Part shown: piece by piece, positions 1-9,997 of the stretch
Layout of the letters: every line of letters begins with the position of its first letter
Position numbering within the stretch: the first letter of the stretch is position 1
NCBI GenBank assembly: GCA_903891475.1
Contig: CAITEP010000005.1
Span: forward strand, 1 to 64,000
DNA from: an uncultured Mucilaginibacter sp.
Lineage (GTDB): Bacteria > Bacteroidota > Bacteroidia > Sphingobacteriales > Sphingobacteriaceae
Direction: 5' to 3'
DNA: 64,000 bases
Notes under the pieces: generated by a model
Told to the model about the DNA's origin: nothing
The model's database searches: none
Seen by the model: the letters and a program-made list of their open reading frames with translations, nothing else
Translations under genes and position numbers: made by a program

Positions 1-40
1 CAGTTCAAACACGCCTTTTTTTGACGATTTCATATAACAA

Positions 41-72
41 AAAAAGCAAATTGAAATCAATTTCAATTTGCT
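41..72 (-). terminator. Intrinsic terminator of the acyltransferase gene
   Basis: A perfect 13-bp inverted repeat (45-57 and 60-72, arm AGCAAATTGAAAT) with a 2-nt loop is followed, reading the minus strand, by a run of T (positions 46 down to 40). It lies about 85 nt beyond the stop codon of the minus-strand acyltransferase gene, so it most likely ends that transcript. Positions 1-40 hold no gene I can support. Confidence 0.75.
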
Positions 73-156
73 CCTTATATCTTGTTGTAAAACAGATTAT
101 TACAAAGGTTTTACCAACTATTTTTGTCTATTAAATCTAAATTATAATAGGTTTAC

Positions 157-1371
157 TTAGGTTGTTTGGTTAGTTTTTGAATGCTTTATCAGGAAGTTAC
201 TCCTACGGATGTAAAGGTTCAAAGGTTCCTCTATGGTTTTAAATAGCAGGATGGAAATAGCGTTCAGGATAACAAATAATAATACCAAATTTACTACTTC
301 GTTTTCAAAAGGTGAATGCCAATCTACCCCCAAACCATCATACATCCTATAAATAATATCGTTAAGGCTATCAAATAAGCCGTGTAATAGGTTGGCAATC
401 CATCCCAGGTGGATTAGGTAAAAAATATAAGAGCTTTTGCCTAATAGTTCGGTAAAGGGGTTGGCCAATATCTTTTTAAATGCGGTTTCTTCAGTCAATA
501 GACCATAGAAAAACAGCGCGATAGCTAGGCATAGCAGGTAGTTATTGGTTATAATACCGATAGGGGTCTCTAAACCCGCATTCCATGGTTTCACAATAGG
601 TTGCAAGGCCATCTGCACTAGGCATGCAAATATGAATAAGCTTCCTAAGGCGGTAAAGTTTATTTTACTGCTGCGGACATTCCCATTTTTTAATACATAG
701 CGCGCCAATTGTATCCCCACAAAAAACTCAAAGCAGCGGCCAAAAAAGGTAAAGAGCATCATGTAGGTAAAATTGCCAAAAAAGCCATACCAGTTTATAT
801 GCCTAAAAATGAGTACTAAAGCAATCCCTATAGAAGTAATAATGAGCGGCTGTATATAAAATTTATTGTATTTTTTCGCGATGAGAAACAGCACAGGTGC
901 CGAAAAATAGAAACATTCTTCCACCGTAAGCGACCAGCCCTGAGCTATGCCAGTATCCCAAAACTGATAAAAAAAGCCCCTCACAAAAGTAATATTCATG
1001 AACAATAATGCTATGGGATGGTCAAAGCCTTTGGTAATAATTGGGTCGCAATTAGTAAAATAGTAAGTAAATGCAGCTAGCGTTAACAAAAAATACATCG
1101 GGTAAATACGGGCAACCCTGTTTTTAAGGTATTGCCTAAACCAAGCACCATTTAGGGTAAAATTATTGTAATAACGATAAGTAATTAAGAAACCAGAAAG
1201 TACAAAAAACAGACTCACCCCAATATGCATCTCACCCAAAACACGCAATGTAAAAGCGGGAAGCTTTCCATCAAAAACATATGAAAAATGAGAAACAAAA
1301 ACGAGGTAGGCTGCCAAGGCTCTTACACCCGTTAATACCGGAAAGTAGTTTGCAGTTGTTTTTCGCGACAA
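157..1371 (-). CDS. Acyltransferase 3 family membrane protein
   Basis: A 404-aa polytopic membrane protein of the acyltransferase-3 (OafA/NodX-like) family, which transfers acyl groups to cell-surface glycans or lipids. The N-terminus has the family pattern LTGVRALAAYLVFVSHF, with the conserved His at about residue 28, followed by FFVLSGFLI at about residue 57. Around ten hydrophobic segments follow. The start is probably TTG at 1371: the next Met (about residue 48) would remove the conserved first helix and the His, and there is no in-frame ATG upstream. It stands alone, with its own terminator at 41-72. The substrate cannot be read from the sequence. Confidence 0.85.
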   Translation of the reverse strand: MSRKTTANYFPVLTGVRALAAYLVFVSHFSYVFDGKLPAFTLRVLGEMHIGVSLFFVLSGFLITYRYYNNFTLNGAWFRQYLKNRVARIYPMYFLLTLAAFTYYFTNCDPIITKGFDHPIALLFMNITFVRGFFYQFWDTGIAQGWSLTVEECFYFSAPVLFLIAKKYNKFYIQPLIITSIGIALVLIFRHINWYGFFGNFTYMMLFTFFGRCFEFFVGIQLARYVLKNGNVRSSKINFTALGSLFIFACLVQMALQPIVKPWNAGLETPIGIITNNYLLCLAIALFFYGLLTEETAFKKILANPFTELLGKSSYIFYLIHLGWIANLLHGLFDSLNDIIYRMYDGLGVDWHSPFENEVVNLVLLFVILNAISILLFKTIEEPLNLYIRRSNFLIKHSKTNQTT

Positions 1372-1402
1372 ATTAGTAAATGCTTCGGTATGCTATTATT
1401 AT

Positions 1403-2371
1403 TTATATAAAAATTGGTGCTTCCTGATAGGCCGAACCTTGTACAACGCCTTTTTGTAAAATTTTCTGGTCGATATAGTATTGTATTTCCGATTTTTTGA
1501 GTCCCCAGTTAGGGGCTATTAATAAATCAAGGTCACTTAAGCCAAAAAGGCGTTGTATCACTAAATCGGGGCGTACCAATGGCAAAAGTTCGCACATGAA
1601 TTCCGCATATTCATCCAAAGTAAAAAGTTTAAAGGGTTCGCGTTTGTACTTAACCCCCATAACCGAACCTTCTACAATATGCAGGTGATGAAACTTAACA
1701 AACTTTATTTGCGGGAAGCGGTTAATTTCGGCAGCATAGGCCAGCATCATTTCTTTGGTCTCCCAAGGGAAGCCAAAAACGGTATGTACACAAACATCTA
1801 ACTTGGTATGCTCCAACAGTTTTAGCGCGCTAATCATTTCATCATGACTGCATCCCCTATTTATTTGAGCCAGGGTATCGTTATAAATAGATTCCATACC
1901 CATCTCTAAATCAACATCAAACCGGTCGGTATAGCTCTCCAATAAAGCTATTTTTTCGGCATCAATACAATCTGGCCGGGTACCTACCGATAAGCCTACA
2001 ATATCTTCGGTATGGTAACTCAAAGCCTCATCATACAGCATTTTTAAATAATGTGCGGGAGCATAAGTATTGGTATTGGGCTGAAAATAAATGATAAACT
2101 TATCGGCCTTGTTGCCCTTGCGTGCACGTTCTACACCTTGTATCACCTGCTCGCGTACCGATGGGTTATTACGCGATACAGAAGGTGTAAAGGAATCGAC
2201 ATTGCAATACGTACAGCCACCATAACCTTTGGAGCCATCGCGGTTAGGGCAAGTAAAGCCACCATCAACAATTACCTTAAATACCCGTTGTCCTTTGTAT
2301 TTTTCGCGCAACCAGGCACCGTAATTGTTATAGCCTTTATAGCTTGGGTCTGAAATATCTTTATGTATCAT
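1403..2371 (-). CDS. TIGR01212-family radical SAM protein (YhcC-like)
   Basis: A 322-aa radical SAM protein of the TIGR01212/YhcC group, whose reaction is unknown. The iron-sulfur ligands lie in the block GFTCPNRDG...GGCTYC, at about Cys41, Cys53 and Cys56; this CX11CX2C spacing belongs to the Elp3-like subgroup rather than the usual CX3CX2C. Further family blocks are IIYFQPNTNTYAP, GLSVGTRPDC and ELKLLEHTKLDVCVHTVFGFP-type motifs. An in-frame TTG at 2383 would add four residues; I prefer ATG 2371, which begins MIHKDISDP. It is on the same strand as the acyltransferase but 31 bp before it, and linkage in function is not evident. Confidence 0.88.
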   Translation of the reverse strand: MIHKDISDPSYKGYNNYGAWLREKYKGQRVFKVIVDGGFTCPNRDGSKGYGGCTYCNVDSFTPSVSRNNPSVREQVIQGVERARKGNKADKFIIYFQPNTNTYAPAHYLKMLYDEALSYHTEDIVGLSVGTRPDCIDAEKIALLESYTDRFDVDLEMGMESIYNDTLAQINRGCSHDEMISALKLLEHTKLDVCVHTVFGFPWETKEMMLAYAAEINRFPQIKFVKFHHLHIVEGSVMGVKYKREPFKLFTLDEYAEFMCELLPLVRPDLVIQRLFGLSDLDLLIAPNWGLKKSEIQYYIDQKILQKGVVQGSAYQEAPIFI

Positions 2372-2508
2372 TTTGGTGGGCAAGTCCCCATTTTTTTCAA
2401 AGGTACAAAATTAAGGCATGCCTTTAAATGTGGGTATTTTCAATTTATTTTCTATATTGATTTTGAATTGATAGCTTAGCTTAAATATTCTAAAAATTAT
2501 TAATAACA

Positions 2509-3105
2509 ATGTACTGGTACGAAGATGAGGTGAAACGCCTTGAAGCAGATAGGGCAAAGTTAGGATACGTGCCTGAAACTATTTTTTATGGCAGCTCCTC
2601 TATCAGGATGTGGAGCAGTTTATACAACGATTTTAATGAAATAAAACCCATTAACCTAGGTTTTGGTGGCTCAACCCTGGCCGCCTGTGTTTGGTTTTTT
2701 GATAGGATCATGGCACCCTATAAGCCCAAAAGGTTCATAATTTATGCTGGCGATAATGACCTCGGCGATGGCCGTCATCCTGAGGAAGTATTCCTGTTTT
2801 TTCAACAATTGGTAGCGCGCGTGCAAGAAAGGTTTGGCGATATTCCATGCTATTATATATCGCTTAAACCTAGCCTAAGCCGCTGGGCTTTGATTGAACA
2901 GTTTAAATATACCAACCAATTAATTGAAAATGAGATTTTACGACTCGACAATAATTGGCAATTTATAAATGTATTTAATGAAATGGTGGATGCTGCCGGC
3001 AAGCCAAAAACCGAATTATATGTAAAAGATGGTTTGCATTTAAGCAAAGCCGCTTACAGTTTATGGGAGGAGGTTATTAATAATTCAATTACGGTTAATC
3101 AATAA
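2509..3105 (+). CDS. SGNH/GDSL-type hydrolase
   Basis: A 198-aa protein with the SGNH hydrolase blocks in order. Block I is IFYGSSSIRMW (nucleophile Ser about 30, with Ser replacing the Asp of GDS), block II is NLGFGGSTLA (Gly), block III is IYAGDNDLGDG (Asn) and block V is VKDGLHLSKAAY (Asp/His). Such enzymes are esterases or lipases, often acting on acylated sugars. No signal peptide is visible, so it is probably cytoplasmic. It is followed 62 bp later, on the same strand, by a second putative esterase, and the two may be co-transcribed. Confidence 0.85.
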   Translation: MYWYEDEVKRLEADRAKLGYVPETIFYGSSSIRMWSSLYNDFNEIKPINLGFGGSTLAACVWFFDRIMAPYKPKRFIIYAGDNDLGDGRHPEEVFLFFQQLVARVQERFGDIPCYYISLKPSLSRWALIEQFKYTNQLIENEILRLDNNWQFINVFNEMVDAAGKPKTELYVKDGLHLSKAAYSLWEEVINNSITVNQ

Positions 3106-3167
3106 TCATAAGTTTATTTTTAGGTAACATTAGGTATTGAACTTTCGGACCATAAGCAGGGCTCAAA

Positions 3168-3896
3168 ATGAACAGAGAATATCACAAGTGGTTTAGTCCT
3201 ATCTTGCAGCGCGACATGGAGCTTTTGGTATTTGGACATGCCGGAGCGGCTGTACTGTTTTTCCCAACCCGTATGGCCAGGTTTTATGATTACGAAAACT
3301 GGCGGGTGATTGAAGCACTGGAAAACCGGATAAACAACGGTGAACTACAAATTTTTTGCGTGGATAGCATTGATGTCGAAAGCTTTTATAACACCACCGT
3401 ACACCCCATAGTGCGCATTGCCCGGCACTTGCAATACGAAGAATATATTTTAAATGAGGTACTGCCTTTAATGCGGCATAAAAACAAGGGCAATTATTTT
3501 GAAGTGGCAGGCTGTAGTATGGGCGCGTTTCATGCCTTGAACATTGCCCTGCGCCATCCTTGGATTTTTAACAAAGTGGTTTGTATGAGTGGCCGATATG
3601 ATTTAACCCAACAAATTCAAGACTTTGACGATTTGTTTGATGGTTACCACAACGACCATATTTACTATAATACGCCTATGAAATACGTCCCCAACATGCA
3701 CGATGAGCATGAGTTGGATACCATACGCAAAATGGAAATTATTTTTGCCATTGGCGAAACCGACCCTTTTTTACACAATAACCAAGAATTTAGCAAGCTT
3801 TTATGGCACAAGGGTATACCAAACAACTTATACATTTGGGAGCATTACGCCCACAGGCCACGTTATTGGCGGCAAATGGTGCAATTGTATTTTTAA
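3168..3896 (+). CDS. Putative esterase (alpha/beta hydrolase, esterase-D-like)
   Basis: A 242-aa alpha/beta-hydrolase of the putative esterase family. The nucleophile elbow is GCSMG with Ser about 117, followed by a typical helix (AFHALNIALRHP). The C-terminal EHYAHRPRYWRQ may supply the catalytic His, and IFAIGETDPF a candidate acidic region. No signal peptide is apparent. Members of this group hydrolyse carboxyl esters or thioesters; the substrate here is unknown. It sits between the SGNH hydrolase and icmF on the same strand. Confidence 0.78.
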   Translation: MNREYHKWFSPILQRDMELLVFGHAGAAVLFFPTRMARFYDYENWRVIEALENRINNGELQIFCVDSIDVESFYNTTVHPIVRIARHLQYEEYILNEVLPLMRHKNKGNYFEVAGCSMGAFHALNIALRHPWIFNKVVCMSGRYDLTQQIQDFDDLFDGYHNDHIYYNTPMKYVPNMHDEHELDTIRKMEIIFAIGETDPFLHNNQEFSKLLWHKGIPNNLYIWEHYAHRPRYWRQMVQLYF

Positions 3897-3969
3897 AATA
3901 ATTCCAATTTTTCCATATTCCGTTTCCCCATTTTAATTGGTTAATTTTACAGCAATCAATTAACCTGTT

Positions 3970-6900
3970 ATGGAAATGATAGCTCCCTATAGCCCTAAAA
4001 ATAAAATCCGTTTTGTTACTGCAGCTTCCCTTTTTGATGGGCACGACGCTACTATCAATATCATGCGCCGAATTTTGCAATCATCGGGCGCGGAGGTAAT
4101 TCACCTGGGGCATAACCGCTCGGTTGATGAAGTGGTAAATTGCGCTATACAGGAAGATGTACAGGGCATTGCCCTGACATCGTACCAAGGCGGGCACTTG
4201 GAATATTTTAAATACATGTTTGATTTATTGAAAGAACGTGGCGCGGGGCATATAAAAATATTTGGTGGCGGCGGCGGGGTTTTTTTGCCAAATGAAATAG
4301 CGGAGTTGCAAGCCTATGGCATTTCTAAAATATACTCGCCCGATGATGGCAGAACCATGGGGCTGCAAGGCATGATCAATGATATGCTTCAAAAATGCGA
4401 TTTTCGTACCTTTACCAAACTAAACGGCGAGCTAAAGCATCTACCTGAAAAAGACCCAAAAGCTATCGCAACCTTAATCACCTTAGCCGAGAACGACCCG
4501 GAGCAATTCAATCAACTCGAATTCAAAAATAAAAATAATAAAAAGGATACCATTACCATCCCGGTTTTAGGTATTACGGGTACGGGTGGCTCGGGCAAAT
4601 CATCGCTGATTGATGAAATTGTGCGTAGGTTTTTAATCTCCACCAATAAAACCATGGCCATTATTTCGGTCGACCCATCCAAACGTAAAACAGGAGGGGC
4701 CTTGCTAGGCGACCGTATCCGCATGAACGCGGTTAATAACCCTCGTATTTACATGCGCTCGTTAGCAACCCGCCAAGCCAACCTGGCCTTGTCAAAACAT
4801 GTGCAGGAATCGATTGATATTTGCAAAGCCGCCGGGTTCGATTTTATTATTGTGGAGACCTCTGGCATTGGGCAGTCGGACACCATGATTACTGATTATT
4901 CGGATGTCTCTTTATACGTGATGACCCCCGAATTTGGTGCCGCCACCCAGTTAGAAAAAATTGATATGCTCGATTTTGCCGATATGGTGGCCCTCAACAA
5001 ATTTGATAAACGAGGTGCTTTGGACGCTTTGCGCGATGTACGTAAACAATACAAACGCAACCACCAGCTTTTTGAGGTTGCCGATGATAAAATTCCGGTT
5101 TATGGTACCATGGCCTCGCAATTTAACGACCCTGGAATGAACGCGCTTTTTATAGCCTTAATGGATACCATAAAGCACAAAACAGGCATTGATTTAATGA
5201 AAGGGCACCATGAGCTGATAAAAGAGGACGATAAGGAATCCGAAAAGTTTTACATCATCCCGCCCAACCGCAACCGCTATTTGGCCGAGTTGGTGGAACA
5301 AAGCAAGGTTTATAACACTTGGGTGCAAGAGCAATGCGATATAGCCCAACAGCTTTATTGTTTGCAGGAAGCGATCGAAATTATTGGCAATGAAGCAAGT
5401 CTAAAAGCGATTAAGGCCAAGCAACAGGATTTAGAAGAAAAATTGCATCCCGAATGTAAGCATCTGTTGAAACAATGGCCAGCAACCATCACTCAATACA
5501 CCTCCGAAAATTTTATATATAAGGTACGCGATAAGGAAATTAAGCAACCTCTATATTATCAATCCCTTTCGGGTTTAAACATTCCAAAAATATCCCTGCC
5601 AAAATACAAGGCATGGGGCGATATTTTGCGCTGGCTACTCACCGAAAATTTGCCCGGCGAGTTCCCATATACAGCCGGCGTATTTCCGCTAAAGCGAGAA
5701 GGGGAGGACCCAACCCGTATGTTTGCCGGGGAGGGCGGCCCGGAGCGAACCAATAAACGTTTTCATTATGTATCGCTTGGTCAGCCTGCGCACCGCCTGT
5801 CAACCGCTTTTGATTCGGTTACCCTATATGGAGAAGACCCGCATACCCGTCCGGATATTTACGGTAAAATAGGTAATTCCGGCGTAAGTATAGCCACCTT
5901 AGATGACGCCAAGAAACTGTATTCCGGCTTCGATTTATGCAACCCTTCCACCTCGGTATCCATGACCATTAATGGTCCGGCACCGATGCTTTTGGGTTTT
6001 TTTATGAATGCCGCGATAGACCAGCAATGCGAAAAATACATCGCCGAGCATAAACTGGAGCATTTGGTAGAGGCAAAGTTTAAAGAGCTGTACGATGATA
6101 GGGGATTGGTGCGGCCTAGTTATCAGGGCCTCACCCCGACCCTCCCACCCGGCAATAACGGCCTAGGTCTCCAACTCCTTGGCCTAACGGGCGACCAAGT
6201 TTTGCCACCCGATATCTACGAAAAAATAAAAGCCACCGCCATATCAACCGTAAGGGGTACGGTGCAGGCTGATATTTTGAAAGAAGATCAGGCACAAAAT
6301 ACCTGTATTTTTTCTACCGAGTTTGCCTTGCGGATGATGGGCGATATTCAGCAATATTTTATTGATAATAACATACGCAACTTTTATTCGGTTTCCATAT
6401 CGGGCTATCATATTGCCGAGGCGGGTGCCAATCCAATAACACAACTAGCCTTTACGCTATCAAACGGGTTTACCTATGTAGAGTATTACCTAAGCAGAGG
6501 TATGCATATTGACGATTTCGCGCCTAATTTATCTTTCTTCTTTTCCAATGGCTTAGACCCTGAATATTCGGTAATTGGCAGGGTAGCAAGGCGCATTTGG
6601 GCGAAGGCCATTAAAAATAAATATAAAGGGAACGACAGGTCGCAAAAGCTAAAATACCATATACAAACTAGTGGCAGGTCACTGCATGCGCAGGAGATTG
6701 ATTTTAACGATATCCGCACCACGCTGCAAGCTTTGTATGCCATTTATGATAATTGCAACTCGTTGCATACCAACGCGTATGATGAAGCCATTACCACGCC
6801 GACGGAAGAGTCGGTACGGAGGGCTATGGCCATACAGCTTATTATTAACAAGGAGCTGGGTTTGGCAAAAAATGAAAACCCCATACAAGGTGCTTTTATA

Positions 6901-7353
6901 ATTGAGGAGTTGACCGACTTGGTAGAGGAAGCAGTGATGACCGAATTTGAAGCCATTAACGAGCGGGGTGGGGTTTTAGGCGCGATGGAGACTATGTACC
7001 AACGGGGTAAAATTCAGGAAGAATCATTGTATTACGAAACCTTAAAGCACAATGGCGATTTCCCGATAATTGGGGTGAATACCTTTTTAAACAAAAAGGG
7101 CTCGCCAACCATCACCCCATCCGAGGTAATTAGAGCTACCGAGGAGGAGAAGCAATACCAAATAACCGCCTTGCAACAATTCCAACAGCGCAACCAGCAT
7201 GCAGTACCCCGATTATTAAAAAACCTGCAAAAAACAGCCATAGCCGGCGAAAATATTTTTGAAAGCCTGATGGAAGCCTGCAAATATTGCTCGCTTGGGC
7301 AAATTAGTAATGCCTTATACGAGGTTGGGGGGCAGTATAGGAGGAATATGTGA
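3970..7353 (+). CDS. icmF: Fused isobutyryl-CoA mutase with GTPase chaperone (IcmF)
   Basis: At 1127 aa this has the full-length fusion architecture of IcmF. An N-terminal B12-binding domain (about 10-145) carries the cobalt-ligand motif with Asp23 and His25 in LFDGHDA. A MeaB/MeaI-like G-protein domain (about 195-420) has the P-loop GTGGSGKS at 204-211. The large acyl-CoA-binding TIM-barrel half (about 550-1127) contains [22 protein letters not shown]. IcmF interconverts isobutyryl-CoA and n-butyryl-CoA (and in some members pivalyl/isovaleryl-CoA) using adenosylcobalamin; the GTPase part protects and reloads the cofactor. Family assignment is firm, but the exact acyl-CoA preference is inference. 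It is monocistronic in appearance. Confidence 0.93.
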   Translation: MEMIAPYSPKNKIRFVTAASLFDGHDATINIMRRILQSSGAEVIHLGHNRSVDEVVNCAIQEDVQGIALTSYQGGHLEYFKYMFDLLKERGAGHIKIFGGGGGVFLPNEIAELQAYGISKIYSPDDGRTMGLQGMINDMLQKCDFRTFTKLNGELKHLPEKDPKAIATLITLAENDPEQFNQLEFKNKNNKKDTITIPVLGITGTGGSGKSSLIDEIVRRFLISTNKTMAIISVDPSKRKTGGALLGDRIRMNAVNNPRIYMRSLATRQANLALSKHVQESIDICKAAGFDFIIVETSGIGQSDTMITDYSDVSLYVMTPEFGAATQLEKIDMLDFADMVALNKFDKRGALDALRDVRKQYKRNHQLFEVADDKIPVYGTMASQFNDPGMNALFIALMDTIKHKTGIDLMKGHHELIKEDDKESEKFYIIPPNRNRYLAELVEQSKVYNTWVQEQCDIAQQLYCLQEAIEIIGNEASLKAIKAKQQDLEEKLHPECKHLLKQWPATITQYTSENFIYKVRDKEIKQPLYYQSLSGLNIPKISLPKYKAWGDILRWLLTENLPGEFPYTAGVFPLKREGEDPTRMFAGEGGPERTNKRFHYVSLGQPAHRLSTAFDSVTLYGEDPHTRPDIYGKIGNSGVSIATLDDAKKLYSGFDLCNPSTSVSMTINGPAPMLLGFFMNAAIDQQCEKYIAEHKLEHLVEAKFKELYDDRGLVRPSYQGLTPTLPPGNNGLGLQLLGLTGDQVLPPDIYEKIKATAISTVRGTVQADILKEDQAQNTCIFSTEFALRMMGDIQQYFIDNNIRNFYSVSISGYHIAEAGANPITQLAFTLSNGFTYVEYYLSRGMHIDDFAPNLSFFFSNGLDPEYSVIGRVARRIWAKAIKNKYKGNDRSQKLKYHIQTSGRSLHAQEIDFNDIRTTLQALYAIYDNCNSLHTNAYDEAITTPTEESVRRAMAIQLIINKELGLAKNENPIQGAFIIEELTDLVEEAVMTEFEAINERGGVLGAMETMYQRGKIQEESLYYETLKHNGDFPIIGVNTFLNKKGSPTITPSEVIRATEEEKQYQITALQQFQQRNQHAVPRLLKNLQKTAIAGENIFESLMEACKYCSLGQISNALYEVGGQYRRNM

Positions 7354-7420
7354 GATGGAGATTGTTGCTTTGATAAATAAAGGTTAAATGACTAATTTTA
7401 AACTACTCAATTCAATAGTT

Positions 7421-8449
7421 ATGAAAACCTTTTGCCTTATTTTAATTTGTTTATTCGCTGGTTTATTGGTGGAGGCACAAGGTTCAAGTGTGCAAAATGA
7501 GCCAGTTATAATTAGACCTAAAGTTATGAAGTTGGTCAGGGAAATCGCTAAGGAGAATATTTTAAATGGAGCATATATAGATTTATCAAAGAAAAGAAAC
7601 AAGCAATTTAAGAGATACAAAAGGTTAAATAAAATCAGTACAAATGCTGAATTAGTAATTCTTACAGATAATGAAAATCCTGTTGTTCGGAGTTATGCTT
7701 TTTGGGCTTTATCAAATCGTCCTAAACTTGATTTATTACCAATTTTACAAAAGCATCTTTATGATACTACTAAATGTAAAACACACTTAGGATGTTTTAT
7801 TTATGAGGAAACGGTTGGAGATTTATATATTGAAACTTACATACCTGAATTTGTTTATGGAAAATTAACACCTAAAGCTGATTACAAAAAAGAATTTATT
7901 GATAGTGTTTTATTAAATGATAAATCAATTATCCTTAAAACAAAGTATGATTTATTGCTCAAAATAAAACCTGAGCCAAAATATTATAGCAGAGTTAAAG
8001 AAATAGCTACAACTGAAAATAGTCCTGAATCAATATTAGCATTAGCGAGATATCAAAATCCTGATGATGTAGAAATATTAAAAGAGCTTTTTAAAAAAAA
8101 TAATTTTGGTTATTACTCCATATATGCTATTCGTGAATTTCCTGATACCAGGTTTTATCCAATTTTGGTAAGAGCATTTGTGGATGGATTAGCAAATAAA
8201 GATTTTGATTATCAAAAGTGGAGAATTCTATTTCAAGCCTTGGCAAAATATCCTTCAAATGAAACTTTAAAACTTTTTAACGACGTTTTTTTGATACAAA
8301 ATAAAGATAGATTAGAAACTTTAACTATATTCTTAAAAATTTCATTAAATAAATATCCTAATCAAATTTTTGAGAGTTTAAAAGATAAACTTAAGTTAGA
8401 ACCCTATCAAATAAGTCAAGTAAGTGAACAAATGAATTTTGAGGAATAG
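7421..8449 (+). CDS. Secreted HEAT-repeat-like hypothetical protein
   Basis: A 342-aa protein beginning with a clear signal peptide (MKTFCLILICLFAGLLVEAQ), so ATG 7421 is preferred over the in-frame ATG at 7388. The mature part looks all-helical, with weak HEAT-like units such as NPVVRSYAFWALSN and SILALARYQNPDDVEILKELF, suggesting a binding scaffold in the periplasm. No catalytic motif is visible. The gene is clearly richer in A+T than icmF upstream, with many AAA/TTA/AAT codons, which may mean recent acquisition. I do not recognise a named family. Confidence 0.72.
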   Translation: MKTFCLILICLFAGLLVEAQGSSVQNEPVIIRPKVMKLVREIAKENILNGAYIDLSKKRNKQFKRYKRLNKISTNAELVILTDNENPVVRSYAFWALSNRPKLDLLPILQKHLYDTTKCKTHLGCFIYEETVGDLYIETYIPEFVYGKLTPKADYKKEFIDSVLLNDKSIILKTKYDLLLKIKPEPKYYSRVKEIATTENSPESILALARYQNPDDVEILKELFKKNNFGYYSIYAIREFPDTRFYPILVRAFVDGLANKDFDYQKWRILFQALAKYPSNETLKLFNDVFLIQNKDRLETLTIFLKISLNKYPNQIFESLKDKLKLEPYQISQVSEQMNFEE

Positions 8450-8513
8450 CATACATTATGAACGTAAAGCTATTTTTAAATCCAGCTTTGAATTCTTTAA
8501 AAATTAGAAGTTT

Positions 8514-9098
8514 ATGCCCAATCTCTACATCATAGCAGGCTGTAATGGCGCGGGCAAAACAACTGCAAGTTATACCATATTGCCCGAGATGTTAAATTGT
8601 CGGGAGTTCGTGAATGCCGATAACATTGCAGCCGGATTATCACCCTTTAATGCAGCTAGTGTAGCAATTGAAGCCGGACGAATTATGTTAACAAGAATTG
8701 AAAGCCTATTGCAAAATGAAGAAGATTTTGCGATTGAAACTACTCTCGCATCACGTAGTTACGTAGATTTAATAAATAGAGCAAGGGGGAAAAAGTATAA
8801 AATTACCTTAATTTATTTTTGGCTAAGTTCTCCTGATGAAGCAAAATATCGGGTAGCCAAAAGGGTAAGCAATGGAGGTCACTCGATACCTGATAACGTG
8901 ATAAAGCGCAGATTTTTTAGAGGTATTTATAATTTGATTAACCTATATATACCCATTTGTGATTTATGGCTAGTTATAAATAATACATCGGGCACACCAA
9001 CCCTTATTTGTGAAGGAAACTTAGAGACCATAAATATCATAAATAATTATGATATTTGGAATACAATAAAAGAACAAAGCCATGCAATTAAGTCCTGA
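8514..9098 (+). CDS. Zeta-toxin-like P-loop kinase
   Basis: A 194-aa protein with Walker A GCNGAGKT at residues 9-16 and the zeta-toxin-like blocks FVNADNIAAGLSPF, FAIETTLASRSY and VAKRVSNGGHSIPDNVIKRRFFRG. Zeta toxins phosphorylate UDP-N-acetylglucosamine, while many chromosomal relatives of this AAA_33/zeta group have unknown substrates. The stop codon overlaps the start of a 65-aa gene by 17 bp, so the two are translated together. No epsilon-type antitoxin is present upstream. Toxin activity is inference from fold and pairing, not proven. Confidence 0.82.
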   Translation: MPNLYIIAGCNGAGKTTASYTILPEMLNCREFVNADNIAAGLSPFNAASVAIEAGRIMLTRIESLLQNEEDFAIETTLASRSYVDLINRARGKKYKITLIYFWLSSPDEAKYRVAKRVSNGGHSIPDNVIKRRFFRGIYNLINLYIPICDLWLVINNTSGTPTLICEGNLETINIINNYDIWNTIKEQSHAIKS

Positions 9099-9279
9099 AA
9101 ATAAGGAGCTTCGCGATAAAATAATTAAAGGCGCAACCTTGGCCTATGAAAGGCTGGTCATCTCGAGTGCCGAAAAAAATGAACAACTGGTTATTGGCGA
9201 TTTGGAGGGCAATGTAAAACTGGTGGATGCCAAGGAATTGCTAAAAACGCTTAACCTTACTGAAAAGACAATTAGCTAA
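9082..9279 (+). CDS. Small partner protein of the zeta-like kinase
   Basis: A 65-aa protein overlapping the end of the zeta-like kinase gene by 17 bp. It starts with a charged helix (ELRDKIIKGATLAYERL) and ends with IGDLEGNVKLVDAKELLKTL, which looks like a short beta hairpin followed by a helix. I recall similar 60-70 aa proteins beside zeta-type kinases in Bacteroidota, but cannot verify this here. The position suggests a cognate regulator or antitoxin, or a substrate carrier. It lacks a membrane segment or known DNA-binding motif. Confidence 0.7.
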   Translation: MQLSPENKELRDKIIKGATLAYERLVISSAEKNEQLVIGDLEGNVKLVDAKELLKTLNLTEKTIS

Positions 9280-9409
9280 ACAATTGTTGGTTTTATCCTT
9301 TTCTAATTTAAATAATACCTTTATTGTTTGGAAGGTAGTTAATTGCAAAATGCTAACATTATATACCTATTCCCTTTAATTCAAAAATAAGCATTAGTAT
9401 AGCTGATAA

Positions 9410-9985
9410 ATGAACTTGATTGAAGATAAAACCTTCACAAAAATTACTGCCGAAGCCGTTGTGGGGAGTAAGTTGACTTACGAAAATTGCCAATTCATCA
9501 ATTGTGATTTTTCATCGGCCGATTTTTATGGCATCACATTTATTGATTGCATTTTTGAAACTTGTAACCTTGCCCTCATAAAATTGGGCAGCTGCGGCTT
9601 GCAGAATTGCAGGTTTAAAAATTGTAAGTTAATTGGTGCCGATTTTAGCAAAGCAAACGACTTCTTATTTGAACTAAATTTTGAAAATTGTTTGCTGGAT
9701 AATGCCATATTTTATAAAAAGAAAAACAAGGGGACAACTTTTACCGATTGCTCGCTTATGGAAACAGATTTTACCGAAGCCGACCTTACCGATGTAAAAT
9801 TCATTAACTGCAATTTAAACCGTGCTTTTTTTGAGCGTACCATATTAAAAAACGCCGATTTACGTTCATCCTATAATTACACCATCGACCCTGAACAGAA
9901 TATGATTAAGAAGGCCCGGTTTTCAGTTCATGGCTTGCCGGGTTTATTGGCTAAATATGATATCAGGATAGATACTACAGGCTAA
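9410..9985 (+). CDS. Pentapeptide-repeat protein (Qnr/McbG-like)
   Basis: A 191-aa protein made of A(D/N)LxX-like pentapeptides over about residues 15-160, for example CDFSSADFYGITF, CKLIGADFSKAN and ETDFTEADLTDVKF, predicting a right-handed quadrilateral beta-helix. The C-terminus (NYTIDPEQNMIKKARF...GLLAKYDIRID) matches the ending seen in Qnr/McbG-type proteins, which mimic DNA and protect gyrase. Whether this one binds gyrase is unknown. It lies 12 bp upstream of the M23 peptidase gene on the same strand, which may be coincidence. Confidence 0.85.
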   Translation: MNLIEDKTFTKITAEAVVGSKLTYENCQFINCDFSSADFYGITFIDCIFETCNLALIKLGSCGLQNCRFKNCKLIGADFSKANDFLFELNFENCLLDNAIFYKKKNKGTTFTDCSLMETDFTEADLTDVKFINCNLNRAFFERTILKNADLRSSYNYTIDPEQNMIKKARFSVHGLPGLLAKYDIRIDTTG

Positions 9986-9997
9986 CCAAAATATATA

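Noticed and set aside
30-156. Possible tRNA or small RNA at the left edge
   Set aside because: The hairpin at 45-72 is a simple perfect inverted repeat with a T-run on the minus strand, better explained as a terminator; there is no cloverleaf.
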